From positions 496,001 through 560,000 of the forward strand of contig JAPNXP010000018.1 of NCBI GenBank assembly GCA_028753945.1: a stretch of DNA of 64,000 nucleotides, written 5' to 3'. A model generated the notes under the pieces. It searched no databases, was not told the DNA's origin, and saw nothing but the letters and a program-made list of their open reading frames with translations. The position numbers were made by a program, and so were the translations under genes. The stretch is from Hexactinellida sp. DTS-2022 (Eukaryota; Porifera; Hexactinellida). Below are positions 9,501 to 20,500 of the stretch, in pieces. Positions within the stretch are counted from its first letter, which is position 1, and every line of letters starts with the position of its first letter.

Positions 9501-12500
9501 GAGGTGACTGTATGTGTGTTTATTGTGTGCCTAACTATTCTCTGCTATTTAGTCAGAAGAGAGTTCTGCTGTCCAATCAGCTAGCGAGGTTGCCAGGAGA
9601 GTTGAGACTAGTTTGGATTCTGTTTTCACGCGGGCAATGTTAGTTATGTTAAATGCTAGTTATTCATAATACAGTAGTGTTCGCCTAGTATCAATTGCTC
9701 TAATAGCATTATAATATATATAATATTGCTCTATTATCAAGTTATTTCAGTCCCCAAGCGAGCATTTAATGTTAATTCTGTTCTAATATCAATTAGCAAG
9801 CAAATTCGTGCAAAATGTGACTTATTACGAACACACTGTACACAGCATTATATATAATATTGCTATTACAGCAATGTTCCTATATCATTACTTTCAATAT
9901 GAACAATTAAAACTGTTTCCTATAATACGGTTCTTATAACCGGCATGTTTAATTAATAAACTCAATTGTATCATACAATTATGTATCAGTCACCAATATT
10001 ACTTTGCAATACTACATTATGCACATTATATGCCACTGTTTCGCGTCTTATCATTCCATTCGGTTAGGTCGCTGCACGGATTACTAAACCGACACTTTGG
10101 ATCCAGTATAGTTCCACTTCCCAACTTCACACCTCCAAAAGACTCAAATAACAAGGTACTTATCCTAAGTATATTTATACAGGACCAAATTAACACAGTC
10201 TCTATTGCACTACACAACACACACATTATCTATGCACTGTACAATGTCGCTAATTATAGACTGTGGCGCTTATTCTATGAAAGCTGGTATGTCCACTGAC
10301 TCCGCTCCTCGGGTTATTCCCAACTGCATCGCCAGAGCTAAGTTAGACAGACACAGGTCGCTTGTAGGCTCTGAGATACTCTCGCACACTGATATGGGGG
10401 GTCTGGTCATGCTGCTAGCTTTCCAGAAGGGATATCTTGTAAACTGGGACATAGAGAGACAGCTGTTCGACCACTTACTCGGCCCGTCACACCTCAGTAT
10501 AAACCCGCCTGACACCGATCTGATATTCTCGGAGCCCCCTTTCAACTTTCCGTCCATAAGAGACACCCTTGACGAGATACTATTTGAGGAGTTCGGGTTT
10601 AGGTCCGTAGCTAGATGTACCGCCGCTAATCTGAGTGCCTATCGATACTCAAAGGAACACCCGTTGTCTCCGTCATGTCTAGTTATCGACTCAGGATTCT
10701 CGTTCACACACGTATTGCCATTCTGTGGTTCGAAACCGGTGCTAAATGGGTCTGTAAGAATAGACATAGGCGGCAAGTTCCTAACCAATCAACTCAAGGA
10801 CCTTATTTCCTACCGACAGATTAATGTGACGGAAGAGACGTACGTTATCAACCAGGTTAAGGAGGACACTTGTTTCGTGTCTCGCGATTTCCGCGCTGAC
10901 ATGAGTAGGTGCAAACAGGAAGTTATAGCTTTCCGCGAAACAGGGCGAGTTCCGAAGTCCGGTACCTTTATCCGGTATATCCTCCCGGACTACTCCGGTA
11001 CCTCACGAGGGTACATTTACAATCCGGTTTCCGCAGAGGTGTGTCCGCTCGACCGGACGCTGAACCTCGGGAACGAGCGGTTCTCAGTTCCCGAGCTCCT
11101 ATTCACGCCCTCAGACATCGGTCTGGAGCAGATGGGAATACCAGAGTCGGTGCAACATGCCCTCTCTCTCACGCCGCCCCTTATGACCGAGAGTCTGACT
11201 AGGAATATTATCCTAACCGGGGGGAGCTCGCTGTTCCCTGGGTACAGGGATAGATTGTACGGCGACCTAAGGGCGCGTGTCCCGTCTCTACATGACCTGA
11301 ATATCCTCCTGCCCACTAACCCCGTTACATACGCGTGGGAGGGAGGCAGAGACCTGGCTTTGTCGGACCCGACCGCCAGACCCCCCCACCTGTCCGCTGT
11401 CCCCTTTGAGGGGTACATGGAGCAGGGACATAGCGCATGGGCTATAAGGACACAGGTCTCATTCTGATTCTGTCTGTTAATGTACTCCTTAGGAACTAGA
11501 CGCTATCGATTCACTCAGACAGATGGAAGGGAAAGTTGAAAGTATGTTTGCTATAGAATTAGTTTATAATAACAATAACAATAAACACAGGTAGTAGTTA
11601 ACACAGCTTACACAGGGCTTACTTATATGTTTATATTGGTCGAACACTTTCTATTTATAAACCCGGCTTCGCAAAAGTGATTTTTTGATTTTAAAAATTA
11701 CCTGAAAATAACATTGGAAAGGTGTTGGTCGATATACTATAGTTAATTTTAATAACAATACTACGTATAACGTATAATCCCTCGAAATAAATAATTATAC
11801 ATAATTGGTAACACATTTTGTTTACAGCTATTGCCTAACAGCTTAGCTATTATATTATATGGAATATCAGAACCTTACACACAGTCTCCATTGAATGCAC
11901 TAATCACAAGGTACACTAACCTAGTTAAACCTACACACAACTAATATAATATAACCGGTATTATTAATTAAACTCGCGATGATGTCGATTAAAACAGACC
12001 AAGAGGTGACTGAGGACCTGATACAAACTATTCCGTACAAACATAGAAACACAATGGAAAGTGAGTACAGAGAACTGATGAATAAACACCTAGATATTTC
12101 GATTCCTTCCTACGAAGTCAGTCTTCTGTGTCCAATTTCGCAGTCCCGAATAACGCGACCAATCCGTGGTTCGCAATGCCAACACTTACAGAGCATAGAA
12201 GCATACTACTTTATAAAAACAGGTTGCGTTGTTATCGGTAACGACATAGTATTAAAGGTGCAATGTCCCATTTGTAGTATATCCTATCTGAACCTATCAG
12301 AGCTATTTATAGACGGTCTGCAACAGGAAATATTAGAAACACATCCAAACACAAATACAGTTATGTTCAACCCGGATGCCACATACATTCTGACTGATAA
12401 TAATTCTGTCGAGCCTATATTGGTTGATGACGTAATCGATCTGACTGTTATACCGGATAAACCTATATTTATTGATCTGACTTGAATATAATATAATCAT

Positions 12501-13775
12501 CTGTATATGTTGTTGTTGTTGTTGTTGTTATTATGTATATGTTATTGTAAGCTTAGAGATTGCTGATATTGTTATTCTCGGTTTTATATGCTTTATTTGT
12601 TCCTTAATTAATTCTGTACAAAATAGCTAATAGGAACTATCCAGTTGGAATTAGAACTAAACCATGGATAGTTCTTAAATCTATTTAAACTTCAGTTCCT
12701 ATAATAGCAAGTTCATTATTTAGCATACTTGTGACACATTTGGTTGTTATGATATTAGGCAATGCTTTCTTGTTATGTGTTTGTTAGATTTTAAACTTCT
12801 CTTGGAATCTATAAATTTGAAAGAGTTACAAGAAGTTAGTTACCAATTTCCTTATGATACAATGCAATCTCGAATATCCTAATATGTTCAGTTACTAAAG
12901 CTGAACTAATTTATTGGATATATTATACAGTGGTGTGATCGCGTAATAGCAAGTCGCATTTTGCACGAAATTTCCTTGCTAATAGGAAACAGAATTAAAA
13001 TTAAAATGCTCACTTGGGGACTGAAAATAACTTACTATTAACGAACACTACTATAGTATATACGGTATATCTTATATAATATTGGGACCAGTCAGGTATT
13101 TTCGGATTATCGAGATTTCGTTGTATCTATTTTCCAATATGTTTCTCAGTTCCTTTAACTGTTCATTACAGGCACTCGAGAAGCTCCAAGGAATCGAAAG
13201 TAGCGATTTTAGCACACCTGAGGCTCCAACACACGATAGCGGTAATATTATACAGTATAACCTCGTTAGTAGGAACACCAGGGGACCGTCATAATGCGTT
13301 CGTAATTTCGTATTAACCAATATCATTTGTATTGAAAAGGCTTTGAATGGGACTGAAATAGTGTTCGTATTAACCGTGTTCGTACTAACGAGGTTATACT
13401 ATAGAATTAATTTAACATAGCAAGGTTAATGTAGTCATTAATTTACAGTTAATACAACATCGAGTTTGTTCTTAATTAAATAACATAACGCAATAATTAT
13501 GTCACGCTTTTTTAGTTTTTTGTAATACAATTTTTTTTCTATTTTCAGATACATAGTTTAATGATACAATAGTTATTATGATACTGTAGTATTATGGATA
13601 GTTTAATGATACATACTACAGTTATTATAATGCGTCTGTACTAACAAATGTATTTGTAGCTGTTAGAAGAGGCTCTTTCGACTCCGGAATAATTCTATCT
13701 CAGACAAAGAGACCCGCGGCACCCCGATCAACTTCTCAAACCAGTTTGACACTCAAATCGGATTCTAAACTATAG
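4669..13775 (+). CDS. CEP170-like FHA-domain protein, 16 exons, 811 aa
   Basis: Exons with GT-AG borders and continuous phase: 4669-4767, 4823-4912, 5249-5324, 5504-5574, 6250-6479, 6551-6633, 6744-7503, 7908-8164, 8537-8618, 8995-9226, 9553-9638, 10068-10155, 11493-11541, 12788-12834, 13172-13241, 13660-13775. Residues 1-100 form a forkhead-associated domain: VGRDNDCDL, then HAVLNYD and DLGSSYGTFVN, the phosphopeptide-binding Arg/Ser/His positions. The closest match I recall is the N-terminus of CEP170/CEP170B, centrosome- and microtubule-associated proteins. The rest is Ser/Pro-rich and low complexity, with eleven 12-residue repeats in exon 7 and a short Leu/Glu-rich coiled-coil-like stretch in exons 13-15. 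It is about half the length of human CEP170. Introns 12 and 13 contain the ARP6 and SP-RING genes. The FHA call is strong, the CEP170 assignment moderate. Small middle exons rest on phase and splice sites only. Confidence 0.7.
4913..5248. repeat. TTTG microsatellite filling a whole intron
   Basis: Intron 2 of the CEP170-like gene is essentially all TTTG/TTTA units between the donor GTAAGT and the acceptor TTTATAG. Long reading frames here are repeat artefacts. Confidence 0.9.
5603..5742. repeat. P-E MITE (GGATATAACGAA family)
   Basis: TATAACGAAATACCCGCTTATAACGAA at the left and inverted TTATATCGAATTAACT with GTACGTTATTTCACTGTA at the right, inside intron 4 of the CEP170-like gene. Confidence 0.55.
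6124..6235. repeat. P-B MITE, truncated
   Basis: AACTCCGCTTAATAGAGTCA at the left, with the inner repeat GATTAAGCGGAGAAATCTA. It ends shortly before exon 5 of the CEP170-like gene. Confidence 0.6.
6974..7369 (+). repeat. 36-bp coding tandem repeat, 11 units
   Basis: Eleven 36-bp units encode KQSY[T/S/A]PLDS[V/A][S/T][N/H]. The first seven begin after a degenerate unit and the last five share the ATH variant. Units are nearly identical at DNA level and open in several frames on both strands, which is the source of spurious frames. Eight of eleven units carry an SP or TP dipeptide. Confidence 0.95.
7527..7817. repeat. P-D MITE, inverted pair
   Basis: TTCATAATAAGCGAACTCAA at 7579 and its complement TTGAGTTCGCTTATTATGAA at 7752, plus internal inverted ACCATAGGGC/GCCCTATGGT, in intron 7 of the CEP170-like gene. 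Confidence 0.65.
8174..8314. repeat. P-A2 MITE
   Basis: CTCTCGTTAGTAGGAAC at the left and GTTCTTATTAACAAGAGTCT then ACTG at the right, with the conserved core CTATACAAATGCATGCAAGT. Confidence 0.7.
8318..8498. repeat. P-A1 MITE
   Basis: CAGTAGAACCTCGTTAGTAC at the left and CCTATTAACGAGGTTCTACT at the right. Separated from the preceding P-A2 copy only by TATA. Confidence 0.75.
8644..8812. repeat. P-G MITE
   Basis: CAGTAGAACTCGGTTAGTAT at the left and CGTTATAACCGAGTTCTACT at the right. Its right ACTG is joined to the next element through a single TA. Confidence 0.65.
8814..8971. repeat. P-C MITE
   Basis: CAGTAGATGCCAGATATAAG at the left, GTTCTTATAACCGGGTTCTA at the right, and the family core CCCGACGATG. 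It ends 23 nt before exon 10 of the CEP170-like gene. Confidence 0.7.
9337..9515. repeat. P-E MITE
   Basis: Left end ACTCCCATTATTATAACGAA with GTCGGATATGTAACGAA, right end AAGCACTTCTTTAATCGTTA then AACGAGAGGTGACTGTA. Confidence 0.6.
9671..9839. repeat. P-J MITE
   Basis: CAGTAGTGTTCGCCTAGTAT at the left and ATTACGAACACACTGTA at the right, with the internal GTCCCCAAGCGAGCATT shared with the copies at 12931 and 52887. Confidence 0.65.
10170..10179 (+). promoter_or_regulatory. TATA-like element in front of ARP6
   Basis: TATATTTATA lies about 65 nt upstream of the ARP6 ATG and just inside the host intron. The function is inferred from position only. Confidence 0.3.
10244..11467 (+). CDS. ACTR6: Actin-related protein 6 (ARP6), intronless, nested in the CEP170-like gene
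   Basis: This 407-residue protein aligns by eye end to end with ARP6, the actin-fold subunit of the SRCAP/SWR1 remodeller that deposits histone H2A.Z. Diagnostic stretches are FQKGYLVNWDIERQ, EILFEEFGF, VIDSGFSFTHV, INQVKEDTCFVS, LANERF-type LGNERFSVPELLF, SDIGLEQMGIPE, NIILTGGSSLFPGYRDR and NPVTYAWEGGRDLA. The start at 10244 (MSLIIDCGAYSMKAG) matches the ARP6 N-terminus; an ATG at 10205 would add 13 unconserved residues. Human ARP6 is 396 aa, so the copy looks full-length and intact. It sits in a 1,337-bp host intron, with its ATG 88 nt after the host donor and its stop 25 nt before the host acceptor, on the same strand. Codon use is GC-richer than the host exons. Confidence 0.93.
   Translation: MSLIIDCGAYSMKAGMSTDSAPRVIPNCIARAKLDRHRSLVGSEILSHTDMGGLVMLLAFQKGYLVNWDIERQLFDHLLGPSHLSINPPDTDLIFSEPPFNFPSIRDTLDEILFEEFGFRSVARCTAANLSAYRYSKEHPLSPSCLVIDSGFSFTHVLPFCGSKPVLNGSVRIDIGGKFLTNQLKDLISYRQINVTEETYVINQVKEDTCFVSRDFRADMSRCKQEVIAFRETGRVPKSGTFIRYILPDYSGTSRGYIYNPVSAEVCPLDRTLNLGNERFSVPELLFTPSDIGLEQMGIPESVQHALSLTPPLMTESLTRNIILTGGSSLFPGYRDRLYGDLRARVPSLHDLNILLPTNPVTYAWEGGRDLALSDPTARPPHLSAVPFEGYMEQGHSAWAIRTQVSF
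11633..11742. repeat. Family K inverted-repeat element
   Basis: TTATATTGGTCGAACACTTT and inverted GGAAAGGTGTTGGTCGATAT, with the internal AAACCCGGCTTCGCAAAAG typical of the family. Confidence 0.65.
11979..12485 (+). CDS. Miniature PIAS-like SP-RING SUMO-ligase-type protein, intronless, nested
   Basis: This 168-aa protein centres on an SP-RING (MIZ) zinc-binding fold: SLLCPISQSRITRPIRG, CQHLQ, then VQCPIC and LFIDGLQQEIL, matching PIAS proteins (LLCPLGKMRLTIPCR, CTHLQ, CPVC, ILDGLFMEIL). SP-RING domains recruit UBC9 to transfer SUMO. The C-terminal tail ends with two SUMO-interacting-motif-like strings, VIDLT and IFIDLT, as in PIAS tails. The SAP and PINIT domains of full PIAS proteins (500-650 aa) are absent, and no upstream exon is evident. 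It lies in intron 13 of the CEP170-like gene on the same strand, just downstream of nested ARP6. It could be a truncated retrocopy kept under selection or a distinct minimal ligase; the intact frame and zinc ligands favour a functional gene. Confidence 0.75.
   Translation: MMSIKTDQEVTEDLIQTIPYKHRNTMESEYRELMNKHLDISIPSYEVSLLCPISQSRITRPIRGSQCQHLQSIEAYYFIKTGCVVIGNDIVLKVQCPICSISYLNLSELFIDGLQQEILETHPNTNTVMFNPDATYILTDNNSVEPILVDDVIDLTVIPDKPIFIDLT
12931..13055. repeat. P-J MITE
   Basis: CAGTGGTGTGATCGCGTAAT at the left and TATTAACGAACACTACTATA at the right, with the shared internal CTCACTTGGGGACTGAAA. In intron 14 of the CEP170-like gene. Confidence 0.65.
13253..13400. repeat. P-A1 MITE
   Basis: CAGTATAACCTCGTTAGTAG at the left and CGTACTAACGAGGTTATACT at the right. 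It begins 11 nt after the donor site of exon 15 of the CEP170-like gene. Confidence 0.7.
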
Positions 13776-13974
13776 ATACAAACACACTAACACTAATTAT
13801 TATATTAATATTAAGTACTCTCTCTTTCTATTTAAATATATTTTCAGATATTAGTCCTCATAACTATTACTCCGCTTAATGGGTCAGTATAACCTCGTTA
13901 GTACGAACACGGTTAAAGCGAACGCCTTTAGATTCTATAATTAGAATTAGCCTCGATGAGAAGTAATATAACTA

Positions 13975-14149
13975 CAGTCAGGTCTGCTTATTGTGAACTA
14001 TTTTCGTCTTTTAATATTAACATCTTTATTATGAACAAGCCTAAGAACTTACATAGGGTTTGTATTAAGTTGAGTTCGCTTATTAACATGTCTCTCTTTA
14101 TGAACACAATTGTTGGTCCCTTGAGCATTCATAATTAAGAACCTGACTG
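13975..14149. repeat. P-D MITE
   Basis: CAGTCAGGTCTGCTTATTGT at the left and ATTCATAATTAAGAACCTGA then CTG at the right, between the CEP170-like gene and ATG2. A P-A1 fragment precedes it at about 13885-13945. Confidence 0.65.
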
Positions 14150-14295
14150 TAATATAATTAGAATAGGATTTACAGGTCCCAAGCACTTCGTTATTACGAG
14201 ATTATACTGTACATATAACATAATATTACCTGTTGCAATAAATTGACCCTATGTGTGCATAGTGGTATTAACTTGTATGGGAAGTATTATAACTA

Positions 14296-14477
14296 CAGTC
14301 AACTGCGCTTAATAGAGCCACCGGTTAATCGGTTTCTCCGCTTAATCGGGTCAAAATTTCACAGGATTTATAAACAGAATTACAGTTTGGCTTACAATAT
14401 TTTCCGTTAATCGGTTTCTCCGCTTAATCGGGTCATAACAACCTGGTCCCGAGGTGACTATTAAGCGGAGTCGACTG
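14296..14477. repeat. P-B MITE
   Basis: CAGTCAACTGCGCTTAATAG and its inverse CTATTAAGCGGAGTCGACTG, TA on both sides. It ends only 25 bp before the ATG2 start codon. Confidence 0.75.
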
Positions 14478-14502
14478 TATTCTATAATTAGAATAACATC
14501 GG

Positions 14503-17500
14503 ATGCCTTGGTTTGCGCTCCCTGAGTTCGTAAAGAAGCGGGCTTGTCGCTACCTGATACAGCACTACTTGGGACACTTCTTCAAAGAGAAACTCAGCGT
14601 AGACCAGCTTACAGTGGATATCTCAAATGGGATCGGTACCATAGCCAATGTGCAGTTGGATACACAGGTTATACACCATGGATTGTATTATTTTTTTAAA
14701 CGATACTTGGTAAAGTGGATACCGGTTATAAGCACATCGTCGGGAACTGCACTTAATGTGCTTATAACCGGCATAAATTATATAGGGTATATGGCAACCG
14801 TTTTCCAACATAGTGTTCTTATATCCGATATGTTCTTATAACCGGTGTGCTTATATCCGACATCTACTGTATTCGTTTTTGCGCCTATAATTGTACCAAT
14901 ATTATTATTATTTGGGCTTATTTATATATCGGCCAACACCTTTTTAATATAAAAAATGGTGAATTTTGATGTTAAAAATGTCCTTTCAAGTGCCTTCAAA
15001 TTATACATTAGAAAAGGTGTTAGCCGATATATAAGTACAGTAGACTCTCATTAATTCGTATTAACCGGACACTTGCATGCATTTATATAGGCTAGGAGAA
15101 ATAAACCTTGTTGCCATAACCGATATTTCGCCTTATTCGTGTAGGAACACGAATTAATTACAGTCTACAATAATTCCTTGTTATTAAGAGCATCCTTATA
15201 TGTAGACAGTCTATTTCTAGACGATCTATAAAAGCCCATACAAATAAGCCAAAAATTTGTAGACCGTCTATAAATTCTGTAGACCACTTGCCCTACTTTT
15301 TATGGGTAATACTAATGTATATGTCTACATATAAGATATAAGATATCTCTATTATTATTATTATTGATACTTTGATAGGCACTTAACGAATCTCTGGATA
15401 ACGTTAACGCCCCCATTGAAATCCTGGACGGGTTTATCGGGTCTCTCTCGGTTCAGATTCCCTGGACCAACCTATTCAGAGACAACTGCAGACTGGAAAT
15501 ATCCGGACTCAACCTTACAGTGGCCCCAAGGAACGGGTTTCAATCCGATAATACTTGTGAGCTATAAATAGAATTACATGTTGTTATACTGTGTTCTCCT
15601 TATTCCTTGTTCCATATTACTTAGATGGATATTATAATTAGTTTATTTATTCTACAGTGTCGATGACAGAATCTCTCATTTCAAGCAGTCTTACACTCAG
15701 GTATTAACTGTTAATTGTACAAACTAGACACCATCAAAAGCCTCGAAAAAAAACATCAAAATTTCATTTTGTCGTGCCAGTGCACATGTACTCTACCCGG
15801 CCTAAATTATTTAAACACCGAAAATTCGAAGTTTATAACGATAGTATGATATTTCAAGTCATTTCAGATTAAAGCAATGTACAGTAGAACCTCTTTAATA
15901 CAAACACCGGAAATTCGGAAATTCGTATTAACCGTGTTCGTACTAACGAGGTTCTACTGTATTAGAATTCGAGTTTCTGTCATGAGTAGCGTGACCATTA
16001 TCCAGGTTTTAGCCTGGACAGTCCAGTTTTTTACAATTATTGTGCGATGTCCAGAATTTCTATATTGTCCAGAGTTTTTTGCAATTATTTTTTATTATCA
16101 TCCAATTGCAATTGTCTCCGATTCGTTCACATTCAACTAATACATGTTCATTTTTTTATAACCTGTGTCCAGGATCGTCCAGGATATTTGTCGAAATTTT
16201 GAGAAATGTCCAGGCTTTGGCCCAAAATCCTCTGGTCACCCTAGTCATGAGCCACTTGTGGCACAAGTGACTCAAAGAGTATAGTCTCTACAAACGATCG
16301 AATTGTTTACGTTTACAGTACTGTATCTAATAACTGAATTTCATTGCAGCCTAAAGGTTGCTAAGCAGTGCATGCAGCAAGAAAGTGAGTCTACATTTGA
16401 AGGAATGGAGGCCTGTGCCCAGACAATAGAGTCTAGTGAGTGTTGTTGTTGTTGTTGTTGTTGTTGTTTGGACCTCTAAAGTAAATAACAACAAACTGAC
16501 TCCTATTTAGTTCTCAACAGAATTGAGGTTTCTGTTTCAAATGTCAAGTTTCAGATGAAATATTTCCCTCCTGACAAGCCCTTGGCTTCTATCATCCAAC
16601 TCAACATAAAAGGGTTTGTATTTATAATAATCTCGTTAGTACGGCACTGAGTACTTAAGGACCGTCAAAATTTGTTCTCCTTAAATGAAACTACAGTATA
16701 CTCCCGTTATAACGAAGTCAGATATAACGAAGGAACTTACAAGCACTTCGTTATAACTTATAAGGATAGTTCACTGTAGTATTAATTAATTAACAAGTGT
16801 CTTTAACTATTAAAGGCTTTGAAACAGTGTTCTACTAACGGATTTTTTCAATTTCAATTCGTTAGAATATGTTACTATGGTTGTTTTAGAATTGAGTATT
16901 TCGACGAGGCATTCTACATCGACTCTGAGGGCTCCCTCTCCCCCGAACAGACGCAGTCTGACTCGGGAGAGAGTCCTCCCTCCTCCCACGTGTACACACC
17001 GCCGATATTCTCTATAAAGCACCTCAAGTTGTCCGGGGTCACCCTGGAGGTGGGACAGGGTCCCAATAACCGGACCCCTTGTCCCGCTGATACCAACCGG
17101 GCTTTCGGGGACAGCAGTGCGCATATTGTTAGAGGCGATATGTACAGGTCATCACTGGAGCAAGGTACTCGCTGTACCAGCTGTAGTATACTCATTATAG
17201 CACTCTATAGTATATTCATTGTACCACACTATAGTAGCTCTGTTATAGGAATACCAGGGGACTAAGGAATATGATCGTACAGTAGATACCGGATATAATA
17301 ACACTTGTTATAAGAACATTATATGCTGTTCCCGACGATGTTCTTATAATCGGTATTTGTTATAGGATTAGGAACAAGGAATTATCCAGGAGCGCGAGAC
17401 GCTCCTTTTGGAGCATGATATTTAGAAAGTTTGAATTTAGGAGCGCGAAATTTGGAATCTTCTCCTATACTGCAACATTATTTTGTGATTTAGGCGTATG

Positions 17501-20500
17501 AAAATTGGATTAGACCAGGATTAGGAGCGTATTTACAAATGGCTGATAATACACTGTATAGGAACACCAGGGGACCTCGAAATATCTTAGTATTAACCGG
17601 AGTCACTTGCATGCATTCATTTGTATAGGCTAGGGGAATTAAACTTTGTACTCCTTAACCGTTATCTCGCCTTATCCGTGTTCCTATAACAGAGTCTACT
17701 ATAGTTATTTGACTTAAATTGGGGTATTTATAGGTGCCCCTGTCGGTCCCCGTTTGGAGGCTCCTCAGAGAGAAGTTCTGTATCCAATCGCATCTGTGAA
17801 TGGACCAATGGAAATACGAATTAAACTCAATTTATCTGACAACTATAATGAACCAAAGGTATTTATTTATTTGTTAGTTAGTTAATTAGTTAGTTAGTTA
17901 GTTCGTTCGTTCGTTCGTTCGTTCGTTAGTTAGTTAGTTACTCAAGTATACTATCTGTTTGTATCTTTAAAATTTATTATTATTATTATTATTATTGCAT
18001 GTATTCCAATTTTCGCCCTGTTTATAATTACTGACTAACCTCATATTTGTATACATATATATTTATTTCAAATGACAAACATATATTGGTGCACAAATAA
18101 ACCTACAAAAGCTAGTTATACAAACAGACAGAACATTATTATATTAAAGACACAAATACATCTTACAGCCCACACATAGTTCTATTCTCCTACAGTTTGC
18201 TTGTGTCATCACTCATGCTCTTACCAGTTTGTCCCAGTTTAGGAGTCCTCAACTTATTGTCATCTTCTGTCCCATTATTATCGGTGCCTGCAAGAGTTGT
18301 AGAGGTATATCTGTGATAGAGAACCTTCTCGTTGACTTTAGGCGGCGGTGGCTTAGGGGGCGGGGTCGTGTGGCGAAGCGGCTGACACATTGATTTCAGT
18401 ATCTTTACCCATACAGGCATTACAACCTCTAATTCAGCTCTGAACACATAGTTATCTTTCTTGTCTCGCTGGATAATCTCAAGTTTTGTGTGTCCCTTCT
18501 CTTTGGTAGGCGGGAGCTCTTTTATCTCTAGGATGCTCGCCATTGGAATAATCACATTCTTTACCCCCGGGCCGTCGCTTTCGCATATCTCAATCCGACT
18601 CTCGTAAATGCGGAGGTACTTCTTCATCCAGATTCCGAGTCTGTTCTGCTTCTCGATCCACCCCTGCATTATGCAGCCCTTCTCATAGTCCTCAATCATA
18701 TCGATAGCACCAGATTTCTTCTGTCCTTTGAAGTCCACTTTATCCCTCGACTCATTAACGCTCACATAAAGTGTCTCAAGCATTTCCTCTTGCCATTTCA
18801 GTGGCATGGTCAGATCGTAGCCGTCGTATTTCCTTTGGTCGTCCTCTGTCAGTTTAACCTTGTGTGTCTCGGAACTATCGAAAGATCCGATGTCGTCAAC
18901 TTCTGCCGCGTTGACTTCGCCCGTCGGTGGAATAAACGGCGGTTTTAATCCGCGGGCAGAGGCCGCTGCCCAGGAAATAGGTGCGAAAAATGGGTGGTTT
19001 TTAATACCATCGACTCCATTGGGTGGCGACCCAAGTCTGCTGGCGGGGTTCTTCGTTAGAAAAGCGCTAATCAGAGATCTGAGACTTTCTGACATGGCAG
19101 CAGGGTAATTTGGATCTTCTTTCAATGTTTTGTTTATGATCGCGTCACGATCCTTCGCGTCTTTGGTGTGGAAGGGACTGTGGCCAGTCGAGATCTTGAA
19201 TATGGTGCAGCCTAGCGCGAACCAGTCGACCGGAAAACTGTACTTAGTCGCTTTGTATATAACTTCAGGGGCCATGTACCCGTGTGTCCCTACTGCGCTA
19301 CTCGGAAAGTTATACTTTAGGTCATGAGCCAGCCCCAGATCCGATATCTTCACGTGTCCCTCTGTGTCCAACAGAACATTCGAAGGCTTCATGTCTCTGT
19401 ATATTATATTCTGTGAATGCATGTGTTCTAATCCGAGCACCATCTCTGCTGTATAAAACCTAACAGAGTCGTCAGGGAGCGCCCCCCTTTGGTCGATATG
19501 GAAGTGTAGATCGCCGCCCTCCGCGAGGTCTAGCACCAGTACCAACTGGTCTGGCGTTTGAAACGCATAATGGAGCCCGACTATAAACGGACTATTCAGC
19601 TTACATAAGATGTTACGCTCGTTAATAGCCAGCCCCTCCCCATTCTTAACCTTTATACGTTTCTTGTAAGACACCTTCATGGCGTAGACCCGCCCGCTAT
19701 CGATCTTCCTGCAACCGTAAACCTCCCCATAGCCCCCTCTCCCCAACTTCCGGTGCACATTGAAGTCCTGAAGACCAGGTTTGAAATTCATTTCCAGAGC
19801 TTTCCATTGACAGAACCGCGTGAATTCTCTGCTGAGTTGAAACGAGTCGAACACACTTTCCTTTATCTGCAGCAACAGTGGTTCTACGAACGTGCGAAAC
19901 AGGTCACTCGAGAAATCCTCCTGGCACATCCGGTCTAACACTATATCGTAGTTGGCTTTAGCTAATCGCAGCTGTTTGGATAAGTAGTCCGGCATTAGAC
20001 AGGTGTCAGTAATGTTCTTAGCTATCTTCTTACGCTCGTTTCTGTCGGGCTCCTTCTCGTATGTGAGTATGCTGTCGTAGAATAGGAGCGAGGCTCCTAT
20101 GTCTCTGTTGAGTTCCGAGAATTGCACCATAAGTCTGTAGGCGATCGGCTGTATGAACACCGCCTCAAATGTTAGCTCGGTTTTCTCGAAGAGAATCATT
20201 CCCATAGCGTACTGTATGCTCGTGTCAGGAAGCGTAACTTTCTTTCTCGTAAAGCCAGCTCCTCGCTTCCCCGATTTGGAGTCGCTAACCGCCATTATGT
20301 AGGACACATCGGCAAGTACCGTCTCAATGTCAGACATGCTAAGTATAAGTTTGTTGTAATGAATGGATTAGTTTACACAGTTTCTTATAAATACACTTTG
20401 AAAGTGCATTGCCGTACCTTTAATGCTAAGCCTAATGATCCCATTAATGGTATTATATTGTGTCTCACGTTTCACTCTTTATATTCAATCAATTTCATAA

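Noticed and set aside
10030..10299. Separate 89-codon gene overlapping the ARP6 start
   Set aside because: Its first part is exon 12 of the CEP170-like gene (10068-10155 in phase) and the rest is intron read-through.
4913..13659. tRNA, rRNA or small nuclear RNA genes inside introns
   Set aside because: I looked for cloverleaf-type box sequences and found nothing convincing here or elsewhere in the window; hairpins are accounted for by inverted-repeat elements.
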